Assembly (NCBI RefSeq): GCF_010119935.1
Contig: NZ_CP048209.1
Span: 2,731,001 to 2,795,000, forward strand
Length of the DNA stretch: 64,000 bases
Direction of reading: 5' to 3'
Origin: Paenibacillus lycopersici
GTDB taxonomy: Bacteria > Bacillota > Bacilli > Paenibacillales > Paenibacillaceae
Shown: positions 46,625-54,808 of the stretch, one piece after another
Numbering within the stretch: the stretch's first letter is position 1
How the letters are laid out: each line of letters starts with the position of its first letter
Made by a program: the position numbers and the translations under genes
Notes under the pieces: model-generated
What the model was told of the DNA's origin: nothing
The model's database searches: none
The model's input: only the letters and a program-made list of their open reading frames with translations

Positions 46625-46819
46625 TTAATATCGCCGTTTGCTGAAATTATACTCAATTTCTTTTTGGTACTGTGTTATCCCGATGACTGACATTCCAATG
46701 AATAGTCCGGTCAAAATGAATGTCCAGGCCGGTCCGCATAGGTGATAGATAATATAACCGAAAGCAATGTACCCGAGTAAAATAGTCGCGAAAAATGAAT
46801 ATTGGAATATCCTCGACAT
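46625..46819 (-). CDS. Small two-helix membrane protein
   Basis: 64 residues after AAAGGTG, with two hydrophobic segments (about 5-25 and 31-48) and a basic C-terminus. It lies 2 bases after the repressor gene. Confidence 0.65.
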   Translation of the reverse strand: MSRIFQYSFFATILLGYIAFGYIIYHLCGPAWTFILTGLFIGMSVIGITQYQKEIEYNFSKRRY

Positions 46820-46821
46820 GC

Positions 46822-47256
46822 CTATTCACCTTTCTTCTTTTCTCGTTGCTCCCTTAATGCTTTAATCGCCGCTTGGAACGCAGCCTCCCCGATCGCAAGC
46901 TCTTCCTCCGTATACTTGTCTGCACCGCCGAAATAAGCTCGTCCACCAGTGGATTCTGACCCGGCACCTTGTTCTTTCAGAGACGCTGCATTTTTCATTT
47001 GATTGGCGGTCTTTAAAAGATCATGGTGATCGGATAGCTCCATCTCACCTTCGCCAGTGAGAAGCCAGTGCAAGTTAACGCGGTACAGATCGGACAGTTT
47101 GACCATAGTCTCGTGGTCAGCTTCCCGGTCACCGGACTCGTATTTGTTCAGCGTGCTATTGTGTATACCGACGTGCACGGCAGCGCGGTTCTGTTTAATG
47201 TCCGCTCTATCTCGAGCATAGCGAAGACGCTCTCCTATTTCTTTCTTTATATCCAT
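46822..47256 (-). CDS. CI-like phage repressor
   Basis: 144 residues from ATG 47256 after GAGGTG. The Xre-type HTH is at about 5-60 (RLRYARDRADIKQNRAAVHVGI, cited in part, then STLNKYESGDREADHETM). No LexA-type peptidase domain is present, so release probably depends on the ImmA-like protein rather than RecA autocleavage. Confidence 0.85.
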   Translation of the reverse strand: MDIKKEIGERLRYARDRADIKQNRAAVHVGIHNSTLNKYESGDREADHETMVKLSDLYRVNLHWLLTGEGEMELSDHHDLLKTANQMKNAASLKEQGAGSESTGGRAYFGGADKYTEEELAIGEAAFQAAIKALREQREKKKGE

Positions 47257-47275
47257 GGGCACACACCTCATGATT

Positions 47276-47387
47276 ATTATAGCTATTGTTGGCATAGTGG
47301 AAATAATAATTGACAATAAGCCAATAAATATGTTGACATTGGCGTTTCGTCAACATATAATCAGATTATAAGTTGGCGATTTGGAAA
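47276..47387. promoter_or_regulatory. Divergent immunity promoters with operator set
   Basis: Rightward promoter: TTGACA (47333-47338), 17 bases, TATAAT (47356-47361), a perfect consensus. Leftward promoter: -10 TATAAT on the minus strand (47276-47281). Four 15-base sites share half TTGRCR: TTGGCATAGTGGAAA (47289), TTGACAATAAGCCAA (47310), TTGGCGTTTCGTCAA (47339) and TTGGCGATTTGGAAA (47373). Sites at 47289 and 47339 lie inside the spacers of the two promoters. Confidence 0.75.
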
Positions 47388-47410
47388 CGGAGAAAGGAGG
47401 ATTGGTAGAG

Positions 47411-47641
47411 ATGAATAACGTCGGTGAAAACATCCGCATCATCAGGAAAACCAAGGGACTGTCCGGCAAGTTCGTGTCGGAACAAGTCGGCATTGATCCT
47501 TCGACGTTATCGAAGTATGAGAGCAATGAGCGCAAGGTCAAGGCGGAATTACTTCCCGCCATAGCAAATGCGCTTGGGGTAGAAGTAAAGGATTTTTTTG
47601 CTGAAAAAGTTGGCGAAACGCCAACAATAAACACTGCATGA
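47411..47641 (+). CDS. Cro-like HTH regulator
   Basis: 76 residues from ATG 47411, after AAAGGAGG. Xre HTH (NIRIIRKTKGLSGKFVSEQ, DPSTLSKYESNERKVKAE). Divergent from the CI-like gene, so it is the likely lytic regulator. Confidence 0.85.
   Translation: MNNVGENIRIIRKTKGLSGKFVSEQVGIDPSTLSKYESNERKVKAELLPAIANALGVEVKDFFAEKVGETPTINTA
47609..47625. promoter_or_regulatory. Perfect operator palindrome in the 3' end of the cro-like gene
   Basis: GTTGGCGAAACGCCAAC is a 7-3-7 perfect palindrome and the best symmetric version of the sites at 47289-47387. Confidence 0.7.
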
Positions 47642-47652
47642 GGTGATCGGAT

Positions 47653-47892
47653 ATGCAGGAGGCGAAGAAGCTGCTTATCCAAGCTCAGAGCGAAGTGAAC
47701 AACTCCACGGGCTTTGATCAGCAGATCATGCGAATGGTTCAATACTTCAGCGAAGAAGCGCCAATCGTCGAGGCGCAGTTAGCCGCCGGCATCGAAGCAC
47801 TGGAACAGATCGCGGCGATCGCGCAGCGGGCACTGGGGAAATCATTTGGGGGAGGTGAGCATGGTGGCTCAACGCGTACCGAAGAACGTTGA
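47653..47892 (+). CDS. Hypothetical early phage protein
   Basis: 79 residues after AGGTGATCGG. Helical, Gln/Ala/Glu-rich, no motif recognised. Overlaps the next small gene. Confidence 0.65.
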   Translation: MQEAKKLLIQAQSEVNNSTGFDQQIMRMVQYFSEEAPIVEAQLAAGIEALEQIAAIAQRALGKSFGGGEHGGSTRTEER

Positions 47893-48025
47893 GATCGTGA
47901 ATCATTTCGATGAAGATCGCGAACGGCAGAAGAAGGCTTTGAATGCGATTCTTTCATATCGTCCGAAGCGTTCGCGAAAGCCGGAGAAGCAGGAAGTTGA
48001 AACTGCAGTCGAGCGAAACGCATAG
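47861..48025 (+). CDS. Small hypothetical phage protein (54 aa)
   Basis: ATG 47861 with GGAGGTG directly upstream. Highly charged (DEDRERQKK, KRSRKPEKQ). A hairpin CCCGCC/GGCGGG follows at 48048-48064, then about 110 bases without a gene before the next start. Confidence 0.6.
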   Translation: MVAQRVPKNVEIVNHFDEDRERQKKALNAILSYRPKRSRKPEKQEVETAVERNA

Positions 48026-48178
48026 GTTCCTCTGATATAGGAAGGGACCCGCCAAAATGGCGGGCCGCGAGGGGGATGTTCCGGGGTTTTAACCTGACGA
48101 TGTAATCATAGCTCATATGGAAGGAACACTGAACGCCTCCACGTTGCGGAATTGGCACGAGGGGAGGTGAGAGGAACC

Positions 48179-48517
48179 GTGGAGTCGGGGAAGCCGATTG
48201 GAGAAATGCTGAAAGCCTGTCGAGAACGCGCCGGTCTATCGCAGCGTGAATTGTCTGAGAAGCTGCATGTTGACCGCAGCGTCGTCGCAAAGGTTGAGGC
48301 AGGCATTGTTAAGCAACCGAGTTACGCGTTGGTCAAGGAATGGGCCCGAATTACAAACGGGCAAGAAATTGTCGGGTTGGACATCTCTGGCGGCAAGGAT
48401 GGATGGACAAAGCTTCGAGCGCTTGAACAGGTGGTCGGCCAGATGAAGTCCGCGCTGGATGTCGTGCAATTTATGAGAAGGCGGAAGGAGAGAGCAAACC
48501 ATGTTAAGCAAATGTGA
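48179..48517 (+). CDS. Xre-family HTH protein
   Basis: 112 residues from GTG 48179, after GGGGAGGTGAGAGG. HTH at about 5-60 (MLKACRERAGLSQRELSEKL, DRSVVAKVEAG). Possibly a second early regulator (antirepressor or middle-gene control). Confidence 0.75.
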   Translation: MESGKPIGEMLKACRERAGLSQRELSEKLHVDRSVVAKVEAGIVKQPSYALVKEWARITNGQEIVGLDISGGKDGWTKLRALEQVVGQMKSALDVVQFMRRRKERANHVKQM

Positions 48518-48704
48518 ACCTGAACATCGTTTCGCCGGGGCATTTGATCCGGACAAGTACCGCATCCATGAATCCGATGATGCTTATCGTAAATGCGAAT
48601 GCGGATCGCCGCTGACACGGACAGCATACAGCTTCGAGGGAAGAGATCATTGCCTCGGATGCGCGCTTGACGCTGCGGGCATTGAAAAGAAGGTGCTGCT
48701 ATGA
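48501..48704 (+). CDS. Small cysteine-containing phage protein
   Basis: 67 residues after GGAAGGAG. Cysteines CECGSP and CLGCALD suggest a zinc ribbon. Overlaps both neighbours. Confidence 0.65.
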   Translation: MLSKCEPEHRFAGAFDPDKYRIHESDDAYRKCECGSPLTRTAYSFEGRDHCLGCALDAAGIEKKVLL

Positions 48705-48961
48705 GGAGGGCGTTGACCAGCTACGAGCAGTACGCGAACGACATGCAGCATTTTTGGGATTGGCTACATAGTCATCCGAATCGCGTGGATCCGGAAGTGC
48801 GGGCTGCGAGCGTGAATTGGATTGAGGTTGAAATGGCGGCAGCGCACCGGGAAATGAAAAACACCCGCCGGCCAGGGCGAGTGCGATTGAGAGACCGTCT
48901 AAAGTTCCTCATTACGGCTATTTTAGCACAAAGCGCTGATTCAGTGAAGGTGCGGCCATGA
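48701..48961 (+). CDS. Hypothetical phage protein
   Basis: 86 residues, ATGA overlap with the gene before and after. Helical, Trp-rich N-terminus (HFWDWLHSHPNRVDP). No family recognised. Confidence 0.6.
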   Translation: MRRALTSYEQYANDMQHFWDWLHSHPNRVDPEVRAASVNWIEVEMAAAHREMKNTRRPGRVRLRDRLKFLITAILAQSADSVKVRP

Positions 48962-49134
48962 AACCATCAAACTACGAGCGAATTGCTCGCGAGCGCGTCG
49001 TCGCTCTCGGCGGTATCATCCGCAAGGACAATCGGAATCGTGTAATTATCGTCAAGGTAGGCGATAACGAAAGAGTGTTCTCGGAGGGGGACTGGGCGAA
49101 CATCGTCCAGCATCTCCGGGTTTTAAGGAAATGA
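48958..49134 (+). CDS. Small hypothetical phage protein (58 aa)
   Basis: ATG 48958 overlaps the previous stop. Basic, beta-rich (VVALGGIIRKDNRNRVIIVKVG). No family recognised. Confidence 0.55.
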   Translation: MKPSNYERIARERVVALGGIIRKDNRNRVIIVKVGDNERVFSEGDWANIVQHLRVLRK

Positions 49135-49242
49135 CAGCGGCTTGTCCGTTGTCTCAGGAGGCGCGATCGGGCATTCCTCCCCTGATCGTGTCTCCCGAGA
49201 TGCTGGACAAGCATCAATACATATGAAAGGAGGCATCGCCTC

Positions 49243-49503
49243 ATGAGTGAAAATGCGGATAAAGTTGCTCAGTTCTTCGAAGAGATGGACGAGCGGATTT
49301 CTAACGGCTTGGAAAGTACCGAATTCATCATCGCCGTTTCGAGCTGCATCGGCTGTTTCCTAGCCAATAATTATCCTGGCGCGGACAGGGACCGTCTTAT
49401 CTCTGGAATCTCTTCTGTGATTGAGCAGTCGGCCAAGCAAGTGGCGACGATGCACGACAAGGAAGCGGAGCCGATCGCTCGCTTCACCGTTGTACGCCAA
49501 TAG
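49243..49503 (+). CDS. Hypothetical phage protein
   Basis: 86 residues after AAAGGAGG. Acidic N-terminus and a small hydrophobic core (FIIAVSSCIGCFLANNY, GADRDRLI). No family recognised. Confidence 0.65.
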   Translation: MSENADKVAQFFEEMDERISNGLESTEFIIAVSSCIGCFLANNYPGADRDRLISGISSVIEQSAKQVATMHDKEAEPIARFTVVRQ

Positions 49504-49504
49504 A

Positions 49505-49531
49505 AAAAGGCCCTCTGCAAAGGGCCTTCGG
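49505..49531 (+). terminator. Hairpin before the recombination genes
   Basis: AAGGCCCT and AGGGCCTT arms around CTGCAA right after a stop codon. The U tract is poor, so partial termination is likely. Confidence 0.5.
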
Positions 49532-49594
49532 TAAATCATTTGATACGGCCATCGTACCACGGTGGCCCCATCCATTCAAGAGGGAGAGATCACC

Positions 49595-50554
49595 ATGGCA
49601 ATGAGTGTAGCAGCCGTCACCAAAGGTATCGACCGCGAGACGTGGTTGAAGCTCCGTAAGAAGGGCATCGGCGGCTCCGACGCAGCGGCCGTGGCCGGCA
49701 TGAATCCGTGGAAGTCGCCGGTAGCTGTATTCCTGGACAAAACCGGGCAGCTGCCGGAACAAGAGGCAGGCGAGCCGGCATACTGGGGCAACGTCCTTGA
49801 AGACGTCGTCGCGAAGGAATTCGCCGTTCGTACCGGCCTGAAGGTACAGCGGAGCAACAAGCTCTATCGGCATCCGAATCATCCGTTCATGCTCGGAAAC
49901 GTCGACCGTATCGTGACCGACAGTAATAAGCGCCGTGGACCTTTAGAGGTAAAAACAGCAAGTGCTTGGGCGGCGGAAGATTGGGATAACGGGAAGACGC
50001 CGGACCATTACGCGCTGCAGTTGCAACATTACTTAGCTGTCCTCGGCGCGCATTTCGGCCACTTCGCCGTCCTGATCGGAGGCAATCGATTCGAGCATCG
50101 TTATGTCGAGCGTGATGAGTCGCTCGTGAAGACGCTGATCGCCATCGAGGAGGACTTCTGGAAGAACAACGTCTTGAAGGGCATTCCGCCGATGGTAGAC
50201 GGCAGCGGCGCGGCGACGGACCTGCTGAACTATCTATATCCGACGAGCCGGCCGGAGCACTACCTGACGCTGACGGACGAACAGGCGCCGCTCATTACGG
50301 AGCTGCGCGAGGCGCAGGCAGCGGCGAAGGCGGCAGATACGCGATTCGCCGCCGCTAAAAACCGGTTGATGGCCGAAATGGGCGACGCAGAAGCGCTGCT
50401 GTACGCCGGCGAGAAGGTCGCTACGTGGAAATCCCATGACGAGACGCGGCTTGATACGAAGGCCATCAAGTCCGTGGAGCCGGAGCTATACGAGAAGTAC
50501 GGCGTTACGAAGCCAGTTCGGAAATTCCTGATTAAATCGAGCAAGGAGGATTAA
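49595..50554 (+). CDS. YqaJ-type viral exonuclease
   Basis: 319 residues from ATG 49595 (AGGGAGA upstream). YqaJ/lambda-exonuclease pattern: WLKLRKKGIGGSDAAAVAG, GNVLEDVVAKEF, GNVDRIV, LEVKTAS (catalytic ExK). The C-terminal third is helical and Ala-rich. It resects 5' ends for the RecT annealase directly downstream (3 bases). Confidence 0.88.
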   Translation: MAMSVAAVTKGIDRETWLKLRKKGIGGSDAAAVAGMNPWKSPVAVFLDKTGQLPEQEAGEPAYWGNVLEDVVAKEFAVRTGLKVQRSNKLYRHPNHPFMLGNVDRIVTDSNKRRGPLEVKTASAWAAEDWDNGKTPDHYALQLQHYLAVLGAHFGHFAVLIGGNRFEHRYVERDESLVKTLIAIEEDFWKNNVLKGIPPMVDGSGAATDLLNYLYPTSRPEHYLTLTDEQAPLITELREAQAAAKAADTRFAAAKNRLMAEMGDAEALLYAGEKVATWKSHDETRLDTKAIKSVEPELYEKYGVTKPVRKFLIKSSKED

Positions 50555-50557
50555 TCC

Positions 50558-51451
50558 ATGGCAGCAAGCAACGCAAGTCGCAACACAAGCGAGCTCGCCG
50601 GCAAACTCCAGCAGCGGGCGCCGCAGCAGGGCGGAAACGCCCCGGCGCCTTCGCCGGCCGCTACGATCGGCGCCTACCTGGAGAAGATGAAGGGTCAGAT
50701 CGCCGAGGCCATGCCGAAGCACATGAGCATCGAGCGGCTGAGCCGCATTGCGCTTACTACGATACGGACCAATCCACTCCTTTTGCAATGCACGATTCCG
50801 TCTCTCATGGCGGCCGTCATGCAGTCCGCGCAGCTCGGCTTAGAGCCGGGGTTGCTCGGACACTGCTACCTCATTCCATTCCGCAACAATAAGACCAACG
50901 AATATGAAGTTCAGTTCATCATCGGGTACAAAGGTATGATCGATCTGGCTCGGCGTAGCGGAAACATCCAATCCATCGCTTCGCACGTCACCTATGAAAA
51001 TGATTTCGTAGAGCTTGTCTACGGTCTCGAAGAAGATTTGAAGCACATTCCTTGGTTTCTTCGGAAGGACCAGAAATTCGACGCAGGCGGTCAGATCACC
51101 GGTGCATATATGGTAGCGAAATTCAAGGATGGCGGTCATTATATCGAGTTCCTGCCCATCCAAGACATCGAAGCGCATCGTAAACGGTCGAAAGCAGCAA
51201 ATAACGGACCTTGGGTGACAGATTACGCTGAAATGTGCAAGAAGACAGCCGTTCGAGCGGGCTGGAAGTGGCTGCCGATCAGCGTCGAAGTCGCAGAGGC
51301 CGTAAACAAGGACGAGATCGTCCGCTCCGACATCAAGCAGTTGACAGAGGATACCCCGATCAACCTCGGACCGGACGATTACAACGTGCAGCCGGAAACA
51401 GAGGGAACGCCAGCGGACGGCCAGCAGCAGGAAGAGCTTGATCTATCCTGA
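50558..51451 (+). CDS. recT: RecT-family single-strand annealing protein
   Basis: 297 residues. Low-complexity N-terminus, then RecT core (NPLLLQCTIPSLMAAVMQSAQLGLEPG, cited in part; YKGMIDLARRSG; AEMCKKTAVR). It anneals complementary strands, working with the YqaJ nuclease in phage recombination. Confidence 0.92.
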   Translation: MAASNASRNTSELAGKLQQRAPQQGGNAPAPSPAATIGAYLEKMKGQIAEAMPKHMSIERLSRIALTTIRTNPLLLQCTIPSLMAAVMQSAQLGLEPGLLGHCYLIPFRNNKTNEYEVQFIIGYKGMIDLARRSGNIQSIASHVTYENDFVELVYGLEEDLKHIPWFLRKDQKFDAGGQITGAYMVAKFKDGGHYIEFLPIQDIEAHRKRSKAANNGPWVTDYAEMCKKTAVRAGWKWLPISVEVAEAVNKDEIVRSDIKQLTEDTPINLGPDDYNVQPETEGTPADGQQQEELDLS

Positions 51452-51690
51452 TGGCCGAACCACGATACGACGAATTCGGCGTCCCACTGATGCAGTCCGG
51501 CGTCTCAGACGCGATCTGGGAGCTTCGCAAGACTGATCCAGCAGCATTCAAGGTGCGCGTCCGCGAGTATTTTGCGGTCGCGTATCCGAGCTTTACGGTC
51601 GAGGCGGCGACGGTGAATGAGCGGGAGAAGATTATTTGGTTGAAAGACGAGAGGAGGACACTGCTTGCTAAACGACGTAACGATCTTTGA
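51451..51690 (+). CDS. Hypothetical phage protein
   Basis: 79 residues; its start overlaps the RecT stop and its end overlaps the next gene by 26 bases. No motif recognised. Confidence 0.65.
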   Translation: MAEPRYDEFGVPLMQSGVSDAIWELRKTDPAAFKVRVREYFAVAYPSFTVEAATVNEREKIIWLKDERRTLLAKRRNDL

Positions 51691-52285
51691 TTTCGAGACC
51701 TCCGGCCTGGACCCAGTGAACGATCGCATTATCGAGATGGCCGCCATCCGCGCCATTGACGGCAAGATCGTCTCCGGCTTCCATACGCTGGTCGCCTTCG
51801 ACGGTGAGCTGGCGCCGAAGATCACGGAACTGACCGGCATCAACGACTTCATGCTCCGCGGCGCGATGGACGAGGCGCTTGCCTTCAAAATACTCCGCAA
51901 CCTCATGGGAGACAGTCTACTGGTCGCGCACAACGCGGCATTTGATCTTCAATTCTTCCATCACGGCCTGCAGCGATTGGCCGGCAAGACATTCACGAAC
52001 TCATTTATCGATACGTTGACCATCTGCTGGGAACGGCATGTTTACCCGCACAAGTTGACCGACATGTGCGAGCGCTACGGCATCGTGCTGGAAGGCGCGC
52101 ACCGCGCTCTGAATGACGTGGAGGGGTGCTGGGCGCTCCTGAAGGCGCTGCATTCCGAGAAACCCGTGGACGATTGGGTAAATCGATTGGGCTACCTGAG
52201 CAAGTATGGACCGCCGGCATGGACGCCGAAGCACGCGAAGGTGTTTGGGACCGAGAACCAGTACAAGCCGCGAACAGCCGGCTGA
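51665..52285 (+). CDS. DnaQ/PolC-like 3'-5' exonuclease
   Basis: 206 residues from TTG 51665 (GAGGAGGA upstream). DEDDh motifs: FDFETSG (Asp9, Glu11), VAHNAAFDLQF and HRALNDVEG. It is stand-alone, without polymerase. Probably trims or proofreads during phage replication or recombination. Confidence 0.88.
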   Translation: MLNDVTIFDFETSGLDPVNDRIIEMAAIRAIDGKIVSGFHTLVAFDGELAPKITELTGINDFMLRGAMDEALAFKILRNLMGDSLLVAHNAAFDLQFFHHGLQRLAGKTFTNSFIDTLTICWERHVYPHKLTDMCERYGIVLEGAHRALNDVEGCWALLKALHSEKPVDDWVNRLGYLSKYGPPAWTPKHAKVFGTENQYKPRTAG

Positions 52286-52312
52286 TGAAACTATTCAATA
52301 GGGGATGAAGGC

Positions 52313-53269
52313 ATGCCAGACAGTTATCCCTTTCCGATTTACTCGGGGTTGTTGGAGCCCAGACATTACAAAAGCATAGGATCAGCGGTGTGGCTATTCC
52401 TCTGGTGCATCAGCTCCACGACCAAGGAACTCGAGAAGGATGGGATAACGTGGGGCATTGTCCTGGGGAACAAGCCAATCAAGTGTGAGGAACTGGCCGA
52501 ACAATTCGACGTTGAAGAAAAAACCGTGAGGCGCTGGATCAAGCAGCTAGAAGAGCAAGGATACATACGAGTGACCCGAGCGCCTTACGGAATGATTTTC
52601 ACCGTTCGAAACTCCAAGAAGTTCCAAAATAGCCCGGACAAAAATGTCCACTCACCTCCTGAGAGAGTGGACAGAAATGTCCAGTCTGATAGGAGAGAGT
52701 GGACAGAAATGTCCAGTCTCGTGGACAAAAATGTCCACTCTAATAAAGATATTACAGGAGATATTACAGTAAAAGATCTATCCGTCCTTCCGTCTTCTGA
52801 AATTGCACAGGAGAAAATTGAATCGATCGATCTGGGCGACGGGGTGCCGTCTACCGACTCACAGAGTGAAATTTCGCCATTCAAGCAGATCGAGGATCGT
52901 TATCTCTTACGCCGTGCTTTCGGATTGGACTTGTCCGGCACCGATATTGCCGCCATACGGAAGGTGCTCGAAGAGGGAGTTCCGGTAGGTGCCGTCCTAA
53001 CTGGGATCGACAAAGCATTCGAGCAATATAAACCCCGGTTCGAAGGGGATCGCATCAAGACGTTTAACTATTGTCTCCCGGTGATTCGGGAGCATCACTA
53101 CTTGGAATCGACGAGAAAGGAGGCCGCTGCTCATGGCCTTGATAGCGATCAAAGAAGTAGTCAGTCCGGAAGAGCTTCGCCGCCGCGTGGAGGAGGCACG
53201 AGCACGCGCTCACCAATCGGACAAGGATATTACGACCAGCAATACCCCGGACTCATCCAATCCCTCTGA
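52313..53269 (+). CDS. Phage replication initiator with winged helix
   Basis: 318 residues. The N-terminal HTH (EELAEQFDVEEKTVRRWIKQLEEQ, about 62-85, cited in part) resembles DnaD-N/phage O-type initiators; the middle is low-complexity and contains the iterons; a second domain (LLRRAFGLDLSGTDIAAI) follows. Like lambda O, the gene carries its own origin. The last 137 bases overlap the DnaC-like gene in another frame. Confidence 0.75.
   Translation: MPDSYPFPIYSGLLEPRHYKSIGSAVWLFLWCISSTTKELEKDGITWGIVLGNKPIKCEELAEQFDVEEKTVRRWIKQLEEQGYIRVTRAPYGMIFTVRNSKKFQNSPDKNVHSPPERVDRNVQSDRREWTEMSSLVDKNVHSNKDITGDITVKDLSVLPSSEIAQEKIESIDLGDGVPSTDSQSEISPFKQIEDRYLLRRAFGLDLSGTDIAAIRKVLEEGVPVGAVLTGIDKAFEQYKPRFEGDRIKTFNYCLPVIREHHYLESTRKEAAAHGLDSDQRSSQSGRASPPRGGGTSTRSPIGQGYYDQQYPGLIQSL
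52636..52790. other. Candidate phage replication origin (iterons plus AT-rich stretch)
   Basis: GGACARAAATGTCC occurs four times at 52636, 52669, 52701 and 52723, spaced 33, 32 and 22 bases, i.e. near whole helical turns. The 32- and 22-base steps change frame, so the DNA rather than the protein is repeated. A region rich in A and T with GATATTACAG repeats follows (about 52741-52790). Confidence 0.7.
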
Positions 53270-54020
53270 CGCTTGTCCGCATGGCTGCATCGACGGCTGG
53301 ATCGTCGACGGCTGGACAGGCAAAGAATGCGTCTGCCAGCAGCAGCGCCGGCTGAATGCCCGCCTGCAGCACGCCATGATCCCTGAAGAGTTCGAGCAAG
53401 CAACGTTTGACCTTTACCGCACCGACACAAGCGTGCAGGCAAACATGCTGAAATGCATGCGACGCTATCTTGACCGCTTTGAAGACTTGCTCAAGCAACA
53501 GCAGAACGGATTCGGATTCTTGGCCGCCTTCGGCGAAGCCCGGCTGCGGGAAATGCGAGGCGAAGCCCGCGCAAGAGCCAAGGCGCAGCACAACAACTTC
53601 GGCCTCGGCAAGACGCACCTGCAGATCGCCGCCGCAAAAGAGCTGCTCCGCCGTGGATACACGGTGTTTTGCATCTCGGACGTCGCGTTCATGGACGAAC
53701 TGTCCCGGGCCCGCGCCTACAACGACGACGGCGCCGTCGTCTCCCGCCTGCTGGAATCTGCCATTCGCGCGGACGTGCTGGTCTGGGACGATATCGGCAA
53801 GGCGAAGCCGAGCGAATACCGGCTCGACATGTATTACCAGGTCATCAATGAGCGCTACAAGGCCAAGCGGCCGATCGTCTTCAGCTCGAACGAGGATTCG
53901 GAGACGCTGACGGAGCGCATTGGCGACGCCGCGGCAAGCAGGCTGCTCGGCATGGCCCGCGGCAACACCTTCGCCGTCGAAGGTAAAGACTTCCGGCTGA
54001 CAGGTGGGATACAGCAATGA
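53133..54020 (+). CDS. DnaC-like helicase loader ATPase
   Basis: 295 residues from ATG 53133, after AAAGGAGG. A cysteine cluster (CPHGCIDGW...CVC) at about 48-68 precedes the AAA+ domain. The P-loop NNFGLGKTH ends at 162 and Walker B is VLVWDDIGK. The first P-loop glycine is Asn, and about 20 charged residues (ARLREMRGEARARAKAQH) sit between the preceding strand (GFLAAFG, to 134) and the loop. It probably loads the host DnaB helicase on the initiator complex. Confidence 0.85.
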   Translation: MALIAIKEVVSPEELRRRVEEARARAHQSDKDITTSNTPDSSNPSDACPHGCIDGWIVDGWTGKECVCQQQRRLNARLQHAMIPEEFEQATFDLYRTDTSVQANMLKCMRRYLDRFEDLLKQQQNGFGFLAAFGEARLREMRGEARARAKAQHNNFGLGKTHLQIAAAKELLRRGYTVFCISDVAFMDELSRARAYNDDGAVVSRLLESAIRADVLVWDDIGKAKPSEYRLDMYYQVINERYKAKRPIVFSSNEDSETLTERIGDAAASRLLGMARGNTFAVEGKDFRLTGGIQQ

Positions 54021-54250
54021 CGCGGTACCATCATCGCAACATGGAGGAAGTTTGGCTCAGTTTTGAATGGCTGCTGCGGAGCAAGCTGGAAGAATTGGAT
54101 CACCTGTCGCGGCAGTTGTACAAGGACATGCAGAGCGCGGGCGCGAAGCCGGCGGACATCGAGGCATTCCTACCGGGCGCCTTCAGCGAACTCTGGTCCC
54201 GCGTCGCGGCGGCGGAAGATTCCAAGATCGGGAGGGTGAGAGGCGCGTGA
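54017..54250 (+). CDS. Hypothetical phage protein
   Basis: 77 residues, ATGA overlap with the loader. Helical. No family recognised. Confidence 0.65.
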   Translation: MTRYHHRNMEEVWLSFEWLLRSKLEELDHLSRQLYKDMQSAGAKPADIEAFLPGAFSELWSRVAAAEDSKIGRVRGA

Positions 54251-54354
54251 ACGAGTTTGAGATTGGCGAAGACGAGCTGCGCGACCTGATCCGCGAAGAA
54301 ATACAGCGCGAATACGACGAATATGTGCAGGAGGTGCTTGACCAGTGGAACTGA
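54247..54354 (+). CDS. Very small acidic phage protein (35 aa)
   Basis: GTG 54247 overlaps the previous stop (GTGA); 35 residues rich in Glu/Asp, ending in the next gene's start. Coupling on both sides supports it. Confidence 0.55.
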   Translation: MNEFEIGEDELRDLIREEIQREYDEYVQEVLDQWN

Positions 54355-54671
54355 GCAAATGGACGGTGTACGAATACGCTCGTCAGGTGTACATGCGGAC
54401 GGGAATTGTTCCGACGGCCGAAGAGGTCAGCGCTGAGATGGCTGGCCTGGGAGAAGAGGCGTTGAAAGAGGGTTACGCGGAGTTCGAGGAATTGCTGAAC
54501 GGGCGCGGCCACTCCCGTACGAAGTACCAGCTGACCTATCAGGGAAAGCCGCTGGGCCGGATCTATGCAACTAAACGCGAGATGATGGCCGCGTTCGCGC
54601 AGCTCTGGCCTACGATGCACGGATTGGGGTGGTGGCGATGGAAGCCGATCAAGGGAAAACCCGCCGCGTGA
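54345..54671 (+). CDS. Hypothetical phage protein
   Basis: 108 residues from GTG 54345 after GGAGGTG. Helical N-terminus and a Trp-rich end (GLGWWRWKPIKGK). No family recognised. Confidence 0.65.
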   Translation: MELSKWTVYEYARQVYMRTGIVPTAEEVSAEMAGLGEEALKEGYAEFEELLNGRGHSRTKYQLTYQGKPLGRIYATKREMMAAFAQLWPTMHGLGWWRWKPIKGKPAA

Positions 54672-54808
54672 GCAAGGCTGCCGTCGAACGAGTGCTAGAC
54701 GCCATCGAGACCCGCGCGGAAGTCATGCGCGCGAAAGGCGATGCCGTTCGGCAGAGTTGTTACGAGTACGCGGCCGGCGAGCTGCGGAAGGCATTGGCGG
54801 ATGGATAG
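54638..54808 (+). CDS. Small hypothetical phage protein (56 aa)
   Basis: ATG 54638 overlaps the previous gene by 34 bases; the end overlaps the resolvase start by 8 bases. Helical and basic (VSKAAVERVLDAIETRAEVM). Confidence 0.5.
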   Translation: MEADQGKTRRVSKAAVERVLDAIETRAEVMRAKGDAVRQSCYEYAAGELRKALADG

